NCBI GenBank assembly: GCA_030603445.1
Contig: JAUVXU010000003.1
Coordinates: 67,739-131,738 of the forward strand
Direction of reading: 5' to 3'
Origin: Methanomicrobia archaeon
GTDB lineage: Archaea > Methanobacteriota_B > Thermococci > Methanofastidiosales > NM3
DNA: 64,000 bases
Of this stretch, positions 42,180 to 50,287 are shown piece after piece. The position numbers were made by a program, and so were the translations under genes. Every line of letters starts with the position of its first letter. Position 1 is the stretch's first letter. Below the pieces are notes generated by a model that saw only the letters and a program-made list of their open reading frames with translations, made no database searches and was not told the origin of the DNA.

Positions 42180-43403
42180 ATGAAAAGGAAATACATCTGC
42201 ATACCAGTGATGGTATTGATGATATGTGCACTCTTCCCGGGGATGATGATCTCCGGGGACTGTGAAAGCTGCAGTACTGAAGATGTCACGCCGTATACCT
42301 CCCAGTATCTGCGTGAATCAAGTCTCGAAACCGACGAAATGCTTGATACACTGTTTCAGAATATTTCTAAGAAAACAGAATTACTCACTGAGATGCTCAA
42401 AAACGTACCATCCAAAGAAGATGAAGAGCTTTCCTCACTAATAGACGATTTCTACACAGATTACATATACTATCTTCATTACAATTACCAGAAAGCGACT
42501 CTAGAAACAGTAAGTGCAATGACAAGTGAGAGTAACAATTACTTGCTTATAAATGAGATAGACAAGCAGATAGAACGCTCCGAACTGGAGATGGCATTTC
42601 TGCAATACGAAAATTTGACACGTGAAGTTGATGCGCAGTATGATATTCTGAGATTATACTATGCCCCTACAGAGGACACACAGGTCGAGTATGGAGTAGT
42701 GTTTGATAACATTCTTTTCCTTTACAAAGAACTAACGAACCTTAATACACGTTATGCCAGACTCATGACGGAGTATAATATTTCACTACAAGCAGAAAAA
42801 CAAGAAATACTTATGAGATCTCTGGTAATATGCGACACTCCTGGAACTGGCGATAGCTTGCAAAGTTACCAACAATATTACATGGCAAGTTTTGCTTGGG
42901 TAAAAGCGTGGGTTGGTGTGTATAGCAGCCAGGTCCCAAACACAGATTATTTCATAGGGGAATTTTGTACTGGCACTAAAAACACGCTGGACGGGTACCT
43001 TGCTATCGCAAATGATGAGTATGATCCATGGAATGTTGGGTCCATTCAGGTAAAATACTTCTTCATAGCCAATCAGAGCACACACCAGCATAATGCTATT
43101 TACGAGGGGAATAGGTCGAACTATAACCTTAATGGCAACTATTCTATTGGGGGGAGGCAGGTGTCTTTTACAAATGGCACAGGATGGACATATGGCGTTT
43201 CATATGACGGCTCCAGCACGCCATCAAATGGGAACTATCGCTTCTACGTAAACGCGGATTGGTTTATTACGTACCAGGCCTGCTGCATACCGTCTTGGCC
43301 CCCCGATAATACAATATATCCCCAATGGTGCAATAAACACTGCGGCGGCTGCTTTGCATGCGATGATGGCGCGGACCAGAACTTTATTATTGATGAACCC
43401 TAA
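42180..43403 (+). CDS. Element cargo: secreted coiled-coil protein with Cys-rich C-terminus
   Basis: 407 residues, no family recognised. Signal peptide MKRKYICIPVMVLMICALFPGMMISGD; a long helical, probably coiled-coil region (about residues 40-225; TDEMLDTLFQNISKKTELLTEML, NEIDKQIERSELEMAFLQYENL); a beta-rich part with many Tyr/Asn (GNRSNYNLNGNYSIGGRQVSF); and a C-terminal Cys cluster (ACCIPSW, WCNKHCGGCFACDDG) likely forming disulfides or binding metal. The start is set by the signal peptide. The TAA stop overlaps the next start (TAATG), so both cargo genes are translationally coupled. An extracellular, perhaps cell-surface role is inferred. Confidence 0.75.
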   Translation: MKRKYICIPVMVLMICALFPGMMISGDCESCSTEDVTPYTSQYLRESSLETDEMLDTLFQNISKKTELLTEMLKNVPSKEDEELSSLIDDFYTDYIYYLHYNYQKATLETVSAMTSESNNYLLINEIDKQIERSELEMAFLQYENLTREVDAQYDILRLYYAPTEDTQVEYGVVFDNILFLYKELTNLNTRYARLMTEYNISLQAEKQEILMRSLVICDTPGTGDSLQSYQQYYMASFAWVKAWVGVYSSQVPNTDYFIGEFCTGTKNTLDGYLAIANDEYDPWNVGSIQVKYFFIANQSTHQHNAIYEGNRSNYNLNGNYSIGGRQVSFTNGTGWTYGVSYDGSSTPSNGNYRFYVNADWFITYQACCIPSWPPDNTIYPQWCNKHCGGCFACDDGADQNFIIDEP

Positions 43404-44128
43404 TGGCATATGGCTGTGATATAATAAAGAATAATCCTTGGCACACCATTCTGACACTGTCCCTCCTTTACTGCATAATGTGCAGTGGTTGCATAACAGA
43501 CAAGGGCAACGAAGAAACAATACCTCCGACAACGACAGTAGCGCCGACCACGGTACACACCCTGCCAATATACGCGTCCTTCCTGCAGGAGAAGATGGCG
43601 GAGTCGGAGGCCGCTTACGAGGCAGCATCGGCGGAATGGCAAAGAACCCTCGAGGCGTTCCTAGCCCTGGCGGGGTCGCCGGATTCGGGGCAGGACGATC
43701 TATATCAAGCGTACACAGACTACGATGCGGCGTTACGGGAATACGAGCGCGTGCTGCAGGAATACTGCCGCAGGTCGATACTGACCGAGTACACCATCAT
43801 CATCGAGGGAGACCTGCTGGCGCTGAAGAAGGAGACGATCCCTTTCAGTAGCCCGACCGGGATGACCTACACCTACGGGGTGCTGAACATGGGAGCTGAA
43901 GAATATATGGTCCACACAAGCGATATGGAGTTTCTTATCATGAGTGGCATTGGGGGGCAGGAATCTCGCCAGGAGCTCCTTGAGGCTATCGAAAGGATGG
44001 AGGAGTTCCTTCCAGAATACCACGACATGATCATAGGGTACGTTTACGGCAAACTGAACAAGGTTTTGGTCTGTCAATCGGTCTACTCGGACATCCTGGA
44101 ATACGGTTGCGACATCGGCTACATCTAA
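43403..44128 (+). CDS. Element cargo: lipoprotein with coiled-coil domain
   Basis: 241 residues, no family recognised. The signal region ends in a lipobox (IMCSGC), then a Thr/Pro linker (TIPPTTTVAPTTVHTLP), a helical coiled-coil part (LQEKMAESEAAYEAASAEWQRTLEAFLAL; QAYTDYDAALREYERVLQEYCRR) and a C-terminal alpha/beta domain (TYGVLNMGAEEYMVHTSDMEFLIM). Composition shifts to high G+C within the gene at about the linker, unlike its upstream partner. It overlaps the partner gene by one base. Probably anchors or caps the secreted partner at the membrane surface (speculative). Confidence 0.72.
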   Translation: MAYGCDIIKNNPWHTILTLSLLYCIMCSGCITDKGNEETIPPTTTVAPTTVHTLPIYASFLQEKMAESEAAYEAASAEWQRTLEAFLALAGSPDSGQDDLYQAYTDYDAALREYERVLQEYCRRSILTEYTIIIEGDLLALKKETIPFSSPTGMTYTYGVLNMGAEEYMVHTSDMEFLIMSGIGGQESRQELLEAIERMEEFLPEYHDMIIGYVYGKLNKVLVCQSVYSDILEYGCDIGYI

Positions 44129-44153
44129 TCCCGCAAGAAGCAAGACCCCCAGC

Positions 44154-44180
44154 CCTTTTCTTTTTCTTCCCTTTTTTTTA
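44154..44180 (+). terminator. Pyrimidine tract after the cargo operon
   Basis: Runs of T (CTTTTCTTTTTCTTCCC then eight T) follow the lipoprotein stop by about 25 nt. Archaeal terminators are often such T-tracts, so this probably ends the cargo transcript. Confidence 0.55.
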
Positions 44181-44183
44181 CCA

Positions 44184-44931
44184 TCAACATCTGCAGAACT
44201 GTCTAGCCTGTCCCTTGCACGAAGCCATCTTCGGCCTCTTCATGTGGGCCTTCCTGGCGTACTTCTTGACTAGCGCCCCCATGCTGTTGGGGGACATCTT
44301 GTTGCCCCTGCTCGAGGTGAAGAAATAGTCGTGCTCCGCATCGGGGCGGCGGCGGAGCCACTGGGCTAAGGCATCGGCGGCGTCCTTGTGGAGGATGCAG
44401 TCCGCCTCGGTATGGGGGTCTTGCTGCCGTGCACGGTGAGGACGCGCTCCTCCAGATTGAGATCTTATACCCTGATGTTTGTGACCTCCGTCCGGCGAAG
44501 CCCGCCGTACAGCATGAGGCACAGCATGAGGCACAGCATGGCGTAGTCCCGTATCGAGTCGCACGCGTACAGGAGCCTCGTCGCCTCTATCTCCGTGAGA
44601 TACGTCACGCCGAGGTATCGGTCGGCGGCTTGATGTCCGGGGGATCGATGTCAGCGTATCCGCAGTAGTGCTTCACTGTCTTGCAGTAGTTGCGCAGCCT
44701 TGATGCCGACCTATCATTGTCGAGGAGATGGGAATATACGGCGAGGAGATCCTCAGCGGAAGGGAAGGGCGTCCCAGCTCGCCTGGCTATGAACAGGTAA
44801 TCCTTCCTCAACCATTCGCAGTATGTCTTGGAAAGCCCTTTTGCCCTCAGGTGGGAATAAAATTTATCGGAGAACGTAATAAGGTCTGATTTCATGGGTA
44901 CTAGCCTCCCGAGCCAGTGTTCATATTTCAT
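44184..44931 (-). pseudogene. Tyrosine recombinase (integrase), multiply disrupted
   Basis: The N-terminal SAM-like core-binding domain is intact (FSDKFYSHLRAKGLSKTYCEWLRKDY; ASRLRNYCKTVKHYCGYADI). A frameshift near 44620-44628 moves to a frame encoding YLTEIEATRLLYACDSIRDYAML and GGLRRTEV, which contains the first catalytic Arg. That frame meets a TAA at 44465-44467. A second frameshift lies in the C-run near 44414-44418, and LHKDAADALAQWLRRRPD plus YFFTSSRGNKM continue in a third frame. The His-x-x-Arg and catalytic Tyr regions are missing. A 12-bp tandem duplication lies at 44511-44534. The gene must be inactive. Confidence 0.88.
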
Positions 44932-44974
44932 TAGGATATTATTACGGAAAACTAAAATAATGCCATATTTTCAC

Positions 44975-45042
44975 AAAAGAAAGTAATGGCGCCGAGGTAG
45001 GGATTTGAACCCTAGCTCCCCGGAGGGGAACTGGCTCTCAAG
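44975..45042. repeat. Right attachment site (att) inside intact tRNA-Ser
   Basis: Second copy of the 68-bp repeat. It overlaps the 3' part of the functional tRNA and 12 bp beyond its CCA, which includes the T-rich tRNA terminator (minus strand). Integration therefore left the tRNA gene and its 3' signal whole. Confidence 0.92.
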
Positions 45043-45076
45043 GCCAGCGCGTTTGTCCGAGCTCTGCCACCTCGGC
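44987..45076 (-). tRNA. tRNA-Ser (anticodon UGA)
   Basis: 90 nt, including an encoded CCA. The acceptor stem GCCGAGG pairs with CCTCGGC, discriminator G. The anticodon stem CTGGC/GCCAG encloses loop CTTGAGA, so the anticodon is TGA. A long variable arm (CCCC-TCC-GGGG type) marks a class II tRNA, and the T-arm is TAGGG-TTCAAAT-CCCTA. It is the integration target of the adjacent element; the element side supplies its present 3' part. Confidence 0.95.
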
Positions 45077-45103
45077 ATGAGGCATTCTCATTTAATACAA
45101 TCC

Positions 45104-45113
45104 CTTATAAAAA
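45104..45113 (-). promoter_or_regulatory. TATA box of tRNA-Ser
   Basis: TTTTTTATAAG on the minus strand, centred about 31 nt before the mature 5' end and located immediately beyond the aldolase stop. Confidence 0.55.
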
Positions 45114-45115
45114 AC

Positions 45116-45691
45116 TTACCATGTAACAGAGGCATCTGGTTTCTTGCCTGCAAGCCATAGCATATATTCTGTTTTGCAGGCCGATTCCAAAACAGAAGTG
45201 TAGGAAAGGGCATCCTCTAATAGCTTAGCATGAACAAAAGATCCATGGCCTTTGAGTATTATCCCCTTATAATCACGTAATGCCTCAGATACCTTCTCAG
45301 CAGATTCATCACTTCCCACACCCAACTTAGCGCTCACAACAGGTATCTTATGAAAGAAGTAAGAACCTTCAACATTACGTGGAACTATCTCGCTGCATAA
45401 CATTGACATTGCAACAGCATATGGCGGATGCGCATGCACTATTGCAAGGGCCGGCGTCTTCTTGTAGATAGCCCGATGCACCTTTAGCTCAGTACTTGCC
45501 AGCAGCACCCCGCTATCATCCTCATGCACGCCTGTTTCTATAATGTCTTCTGATCGAAGATCACCAACAATTGAGCCACGCCTAGTGATAAAAATACGAT
45601 CCCCAGATCTGATAGAAAGATTGCCTGAGTGGGAACCTACAATGCCCAACCCGAAAAGAATCTTTCCTATACGCCTGAATTCCTCATACAT
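45116..45691 (-). CDS. Class II aldolase family protein (fuculose-phosphate aldolase-like)
   Basis: 191 residues. Zinc site HAHPPYA plus the distal His in LKGHGSFVHA; the catalytic acid in STELKVHRAIY. The N-terminus SHSGNLSIRSGDRIFITRRGS matches the FucA/AraD group. Archaeal relatives act as L-fuculose-1-phosphate or other 2-hydroxy-phosphate aldolases, so a retro-aldol reaction on a phosphosugar is expected, with unknown substrate. It overlaps the preceding aldehyde:ferredoxin oxidoreductase gene by 8 bp, and aldehydes made by the aldolase could feed that oxidoreductase (inference). Confidence 0.88.
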   Translation of the reverse strand: MYEEFRRIGKILFGLGIVGSHSGNLSIRSGDRIFITRRGSIVGDLRSEDIIETGVHEDDSGVLLASTELKVHRAIYKKTPALAIVHAHPPYAVAMSMLCSEIVPRNVEGSYFFHKIPVVSAKLGVGSDESAEKVSEALRDYKGIILKGHGSFVHAKLLEDALSYTSVLESACKTEYMLWLAGKKPDASVTW

Positions 45692-47457
45692 TTTCCAACC
45701 CCAGTTCCTTCAATTTATATTTTAATGGCCGCCCCTTCTCATCCCAACCGCGTGACTTGTAATAGTCTTGAAGCATCTCATCAAGCCTGCATACCTGCCC
45801 CTTTGCCGGGCCAGAGGATATTGGTTCAGATGTGAGACGCGATGGGAGTGTGTCATCCTCATGGGTGAAACCAGCCTTGTTATTGAACAATCGCTCCAAA
45901 TTCCATATACGTTCCCCAACTTTTATGAAATCGTTCTCTGAATATTCAACACCCGTAACACTAGAAAGCATGCGCGAATAGTATTCCTCTGAAAGGGAAA
46001 ATGAAGTAAAACGGCACAATGCAAGGCTATCAACAGCTGCATTTATGTTTTCTAATACTACCTCAAGTGATACCTTTTCCTTGGTAAGTGCCCTATCAAG
46101 CAATTTTGGTATTCCCAAAATCTCTGATGCAAGGATATATGAGCGCAGATGGCATGCCCCCCTATTAGATACGGGCGTATGCAAGCCCCATTCCTTGTGC
46201 CCCTCGCGGATCGTAGGCCGGCATCTCAAGACCTTTTACCTGCATAGCTAGCTCCGGCCTGCCAGCAGCCTCTGCAAGCCTCTTAGACCCATTTGCCAGC
46301 GAATCACCAAATCCGTCACGATAAGCTATTTTTCTTATAATATCGTGCATGCCTTTTTCCCCAAATCGGATGCCCTCTGAAAGGCATCCTTTCTCACATA
46401 GTTCCATAGAGCATGCAATTGTAGAGCCACATGTGATGGTATCAAGCCCAAGATCGTTGCATAGCTTGTTAGACATTGCTATGTGGTTCAGATCAAATAT
46501 CCCGCAGTCTGGGCCAAGTGCCCATAACGACTCATATTCTGGACCTCGTGATATCACGCCGTTGGCATTTGTCGTGCGGTCGCACTGTATACTGCATGCA
46601 AGGCATGCCTTACGCTTCTTAAGTATTGTATTTGTTATAGTCTCTCCAGAAATCATATCTGCCTTATCTGTTTGTGAGTATTGGTAATTGTAATTTGGAA
46701 AAATACCCATGGTATTGATTATATTGACAAGTATCGCAGTGCCAAACACTTTGAGGCCAATAGAAGTTATAGGATTTGCCTCAAGCAGTTTTCGTGACTG
46801 ATCACATACGAACTTGAGCTGCTCCTTATCTGCAACCGTTGTACGTCTTTTACCTTTAACCACTATTGCCTTAATGTTTTTTGTACCCATTACAGCTCCA
46901 AGGCCCCCTCTTCCGAAGACGCGAAAATCGTCTGTGGATATCGTAGAAAACAGTACTTTGTTCTCCCCGGCAGGACCTATGGTCAATATGCCTACACCTT
47001 TGCCATACTTGGTCTTGAGTTTGGTAGCAGTAGTAGGGATATCACATCCCCAAAGCATTTTAGCACTATCAAACGTAACACCATTTTCATCAATGACAAG
47101 CACGCTTGGACTTTGGCAAGAACCAATCAGGCATACAGCATCTATACCGCATGCTTTAGCCTTTCCGGCAAAGAACCCGCCACAATTTGCATCAAAAATA
47201 GTATTAGTGAGGGGGGATTTTGAAACTGCAGAGAATCGGCCAGATGTAGGAGCAATTGTTCCTGTAAGTGGCCCGAAAGAAAAGATTAGAGGGCATTTTG
47301 GGCTAAATGGATTAATAGATTGTGAAGCTCGTTCATAGAACAAACGCACCCCAAGGCCACGACCCCCAATGTAATCATAAAGAAAAGGTGTATCTATGTA
47401 AGTAGCAGCCTTATCTGACAAAGAAATGTCAAGAAGCCTGCCTGTCCAGCCATGCAT
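45684..47457 (-). pseudogene. Tungsten aldehyde:ferredoxin oxidoreductase family, single frameshift
   Basis: Two frames together give a complete AOR-family protein of about 590 residues. First part: MHGWTGRLLDISL, tungstopterin region NCGGFFAGKAKACGIDAVCL, GPAGENKVLFSTISTDD, FGRGGLGAVMGTKNIKAI, and the Fe-S motif CLACSIQC. It runs to GAQGMGLAYA and hits a stop at once; the second frame resumes with SNRGACHLRSYI and goes on to SLALCRFTSF (fourth cluster Cys) and the C-terminus. Removing one base from the GGG run at 46173-46175 (plus strand) restores GLAYAVSNRGACHL. Everything else is intact, so this is either a very recent mutation or a sequence error. GGGTGA before the ATG sets the start. Confidence 0.88.
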
Positions 47458-47473
47458 AGACTCACCCATTACA

Positions 47474-47725
47474 TTATTCTATTTTTTCAAGTTCGCTCAA
47501 AACTTCCCAAATTACAGTCCTTGTATGCATCGGCATGTTCGGATCGTTTGATATTTCGTCAAGAAGCTCAATAGCCGAATATGCCTTTACTTTGTCTTCA
47601 ACATCTTTTTGGCGCAACTGCTCTACTGCATTTGATGCTGCTCTTCTAATATTTCTAGGTACCATTGTATCAGATACCACATAATTTTGTAAATAATCAA
47701 TTAGATTCTGTATTTTATCGCTCAT
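47474..47725 (-). CDS. UPF0147 family protein
   Basis: 83 residues, an archaeal helical-repeat protein of unknown function. VPRNIRRAASNAVEQL and LLDEISNDPNMPMHTRTVIWEVLSELE are diagnostic. ATG follows GAGGTGA by 5 nt, and an upstream extension was rejected. It precedes the AOR-family gene by 16 nt on the same strand and probably shares its transcript. Confidence 0.92.
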   Translation of the reverse strand: MSDKIQNLIDYLQNYVVSDTMVPRNIRRAASNAVEQLRQKDVEDKVKAYSAIELLDEISNDPNMPMHTRTVIWEVLSELEKIE

Positions 47726-47860
47726 GTTCTCACCTCTTTCCAGAGATTTCTCTCTTCCCTTCAAATATGTTAGCAACTATTGCATATATGGTCTAGAGAA
47801 AGGTTATTATACGTGATACAATACACTTATATATAAATTCTTTGCATGGAAATTGATAAT

Positions 47861-48085
47861 ATGTACGTGAAAGTATATGACATTATAAAGGCAGAAAATA
47901 GGCCTATGACCAAAGAAGAGATCGCACAAAAATCAAATATGTCTATTCCCAAGGTAACAATTAATCTTCTGCGCCTAAAGGAAGAAGGAAAGATAGAGGG
48001 CAAAGGGCACGAAGGCACAATCCTGTGGAATCTCAAAGAAGAGAACGAGATCGATAAGAAGTTTAAGAAGCTCGCTCGAGATTAG
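47861..48085 (+). CDS. Small winged-helix DNA-binding protein, 74 aa
   Basis: A minimal winged helix: YDIIKAENRPMTKEEIAQKSNMSIPKVTINLLRLKEEGKIEGKG followed by a short wing and a charged tail. No ligand domain. The start MYVKVYD is preferred over an ATG five codons upstream because the TATA box TTATATATA (about 47829-47837) is about 28 nt before it and only about 13 nt before the other. It converges on the larger winged-helix gene with a 4-bp overlap. Confidence 0.75.
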   Translation: MYVKVYDIIKAENRPMTKEEIAQKSNMSIPKVTINLLRLKEEGKIEGKGHEGTILWNLKEENEIDKKFKKLARD

Positions 48086-48564
48086 AGTGAAGAAAGTTCT
48101 TTTTGGTAACGTATAAGATCGTTCACGTACTGAATCTTAAGGTCAAGATAGTCTTTTTCAGAGATGTCCTCTCCATCCTTTAGTTTTTCTATCTCTTCAA
48201 GTGATTCGTTTACCTTATCAATTTGCATTGACAATATTTTTATTTTCTCCCTCTTGTAATCCTCAGGAGATCTGCGCTGTGCTACCTTTTTGTAAAAATC
48301 AGTGTATAATAATTCTACTTTATCAATAAACTCCTTTGAGTCATCGCTAAGAAAAAATATTACCTTTGCCCTGCCTTTTTCCACATAGGTTTCTTTTTCT
48401 ACAAGTGCGACATCAATAAGGAGCTTCAAATGCCGCTCTAATCCGCCTCTTGTAAGACCGGTGATTTTTTCCATATCCTGCGGTCTTTTATTTCCTTCCT
48501 TTAGTGCATCCAATATCATCATGCGATACTCATTAGACATTGCAGACAAGGCCTCAATTAACAT
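48082..48564 (-). CDS. ArsR-like winged-helix regulator with C-terminal coiled coil/SHOCT-like motif
   Basis: 160 residues. Winged helix at 1-75 (LSAMSNEYRMMILDALKEG, PQDMEKITGLTRGGLERHLKLLIDVALV). The C-terminal half is helical and ends with LKDGEDISEKDYLDLKIQYVNDL, a pattern like SHOCT oligomerisation motifs. The same kind of motif begins the SHOCT/DUF4097 protein encoded 0.5 kb away in the opposite direction (EGDIGEETYREMKK), suggesting that the two interact or share ancestry. The gene is divergent from that one across an AT-rich 0.5-kb spacer. Confidence 0.75.
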   Translation of the reverse strand: MLIEALSAMSNEYRMMILDALKEGNKRPQDMEKITGLTRGGLERHLKLLIDVALVEKETYVEKGRAKVIFFLSDDSKEFIDKVELLYTDFYKKVAQRRSPEDYKREKIKILSMQIDKVNESLEEIEKLKDGEDISEKDYLDLKIQYVNDLIRYQKELSSL

Positions 48565-49050
48565 GAAATCCGTTTCTCTTTTTTGTATATATATTTTTCT
48601 GTTTTGATAAAACTTTATAATTTATTAACAAATAAGAAAATATTGCTATTTTTTCTTTTTTTAGTAAAATTAATCAAAAAAATCTAAAAAAAACTTAAAT
48701 AGAATGATATTATAGTATATCACAAGTAAGTAATCACATGGTGCTGGGAAGAATGGATGCACAAAAAACTAAAAATTTTTCTTTTGATGTTTTCTCTTTT
48801 TTGAGAAAAAGAAAAAAAGAAAATATTAAAGAAGAATCTATAACCAACAAAAGGAATGTTAAAAAAGTATCGAGCAGAGATGAATGGACTTATTGTGACA
48901 GAAATACATTCAACATCTTATTATAGGTGGTAATATCTGAATATAAAAGTTAATTATAAAAACCATAACTAAAATAACAATAATACGCGCCATATGATAA
49001 CATTAATATGTATAAAAGAAAGTTAGAAGGTATATGGAGCTGGTGTAGTC
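48565..49050. other. AT-rich divergent spacer
   Basis: Very AT-rich, with long A and T runs (48640-48700) and several TATA-like elements (TTAAATAG 48694-48701, TATAGTATATC 48711-48721, GTATAAAAG 49008-49016). One possible small gene is listed separately; otherwise nothing is seen. Confidence 0.5.
48738..48926 (+). CDS. Possible small basic protein, 62 aa
   Basis: Lys/Arg/Asn-rich, low-complexity frame (FSFLRKRKKENIKEESITNKRN) with no family resemblance. In its favour, ATATTATAGTATAT lies about 25 nt upstream of the ATG. Against it, the AT-rich composition makes chance frames likely. Kept as a tentative gene. Confidence 0.3.
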   Translation: MVLGRMDAQKTKNFSFDVFSFLRKRKKENIKEESITNKRNVKKVSSRDEWTYCDRNTFNILL

Positions 49051-50241
49051 TTGGCAGTGAAAGATAAATTAGAACTGGAACGTCTCCTCTCTATGATGGA
49101 TGATTTAGAACGGATGTATCAAGAGGGTGATATAGGTGAAGAAACGTACAGGGAGATGAAAAAAAACTACCAACATAGAATAACTCGTTTACAAAATAGG
49201 ATAATGGACCTAGAAAGCGACATAAAAGAAGTAATCTCCACAACAATCGATAGCATACCAGACAACGTCACAGAAAATGTAAATGACATCCTGAAAAACA
49301 CCATGCGCACGCTAAAAGAACAGCTCAAGACAAAAGGCGTTACCCCTACAAAAAATAAATTCAAACGGGAAGAAACGATAAAAATCCCTACAAAAGCGTC
49401 AGAAAGACTTACAGTAAGATGTGATGTCGAGTATGGGGGCGTATTCATCAAAGAGGGATCTGACGCAAATACCATTATCAAAGTTCTAAACATGATAAGA
49501 AGTGATAATGAGGAAAAAGCGAATGAAAAGTTGGACAAGATTGAGATAAATTGTACAGATTATATACGCAATCAATCGCATATAATAGAAATAAAGCCTG
49601 AAGGGCCACGAAATGCCAATACCCAGCTATTTATAGAACTGCCCCCATCCTCCACTCAAACTCTTGACATAAGTGTTGAAAAAGGCAATATATTGTTAAA
49701 AAATCTCACTTTTGATAATTGCAAACTAGAAATAGAAAATGGCAACATTGATTTGAAAAATTGTGATTGTGCCTCTGCTGCCATAGATATAGAAAATGGT
49801 GCTATTACTTTGGACGAAATAAATATACAAAACAACGCCAAAATAACAAACGAGAACGGCAACATAAAAATTATCGAAACTCGTGGAGCCCGCCTCAAGG
49901 CCTTAACAGAAAAAGGGAATATTACTGCCTACTGTTCTTTTGAAAAATCCACATTATCCACAGAGCTTGGCCGTATCAAGTTCAAACCAATAGACATCAT
50001 AAAGCAAGAATACGATATAACATCGGAACTGGGATCTATAAAAATATTAGTAGATGATAAGATGCCGCTTTATATCAAGACAGATATTTGTCAAGGAACT
50101 ATAAAAAACATAACACGCCTTTCTAAAAAACTAGTCGAAGATGCGGCAATATTCGAGTCTGAAAACTATAAGACATCCGACACACCAATTACCATGCGCG
50201 TATCAACGTGCTTAGGGTCCATAAAGATAATCAATAAATAG
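49051..50241 (+). CDS. SHOCT/coiled-coil protein with DUF4097-like beta-helix
   Basis: 396 residues. N-terminal helical part: ERLLSMMDDLERMYQEGDIGEETYREMKKNY (SHOCT-like) and a coiled coil to about residue 65. A linker follows, then a repetitive right-handed beta-helix of DUF4097 type from about 115 on, with rungs such as VEKGNILLKNL, IENGNIDLKNC, IENGAITLDEI, NENGNIKIIET, TEKGNITAYC and TELGRIKFK. No signal peptide, so it is cytosolic. In other prokaryotes DUF4097 proteins sit beside regulators and sense envelope stress (only partly known). The TTG start is supported by GGTG 5 nt upstream; GTG two codons on is an alternative. Confidence 0.78.
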   Translation: MAVKDKLELERLLSMMDDLERMYQEGDIGEETYREMKKNYQHRITRLQNRIMDLESDIKEVISTTIDSIPDNVTENVNDILKNTMRTLKEQLKTKGVTPTKNKFKREETIKIPTKASERLTVRCDVEYGGVFIKEGSDANTIIKVLNMIRSDNEEKANEKLDKIEINCTDYIRNQSHIIEIKPEGPRNANTQLFIELPPSSTQTLDISVEKGNILLKNLTFDNCKLEIENGNIDLKNCDCASAAIDIENGAITLDEINIQNNAKITNENGNIKIIETRGARLKALTEKGNITAYCSFEKSTLSTELGRIKFKPIDIIKQEYDITSELGSIKILVDDKMPLYIKTDICQGTIKNITRLSKKLVEDAAIFESENYKTSDTPITMRVSTCLGSIKIINK

Positions 50242-50287
50242 ACTAGATTAACATAACTTTTTTAAGTATGTATATTATATTACTAAT

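Larger units (their letters stand above)
41682..44974. mobile_element. Integrated element in tRNA-Ser(UGA), decayed
   Basis: About 3.3 kb bounded by the two att copies. Inside are two exported-protein genes on the plus strand and, right next to the intact tRNA, a broken tyrosine integrase on the minus strand, the classical position. Part of it (about 43.5-44.9 kb) is clearly richer in G and C than the surrounding sequence. No replication, capsid or conjugation gene remains. It is therefore a remnant island or satellite, no longer self-mobile. Confidence 0.88.

Noticed and set aside
44107-44668. Plus-strand frames over the integrase remnant
   Set aside because: The minus strand carries recognisable recombinase sequence in three frames; the plus frames are by-products of high GC.
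46165-46185. Programmed frameshifting in the AOR-family gene
   Set aside because: No slippery heptamer or stimulatory structure is evident, and the family is not known to use recoding; error or mutation is simpler.
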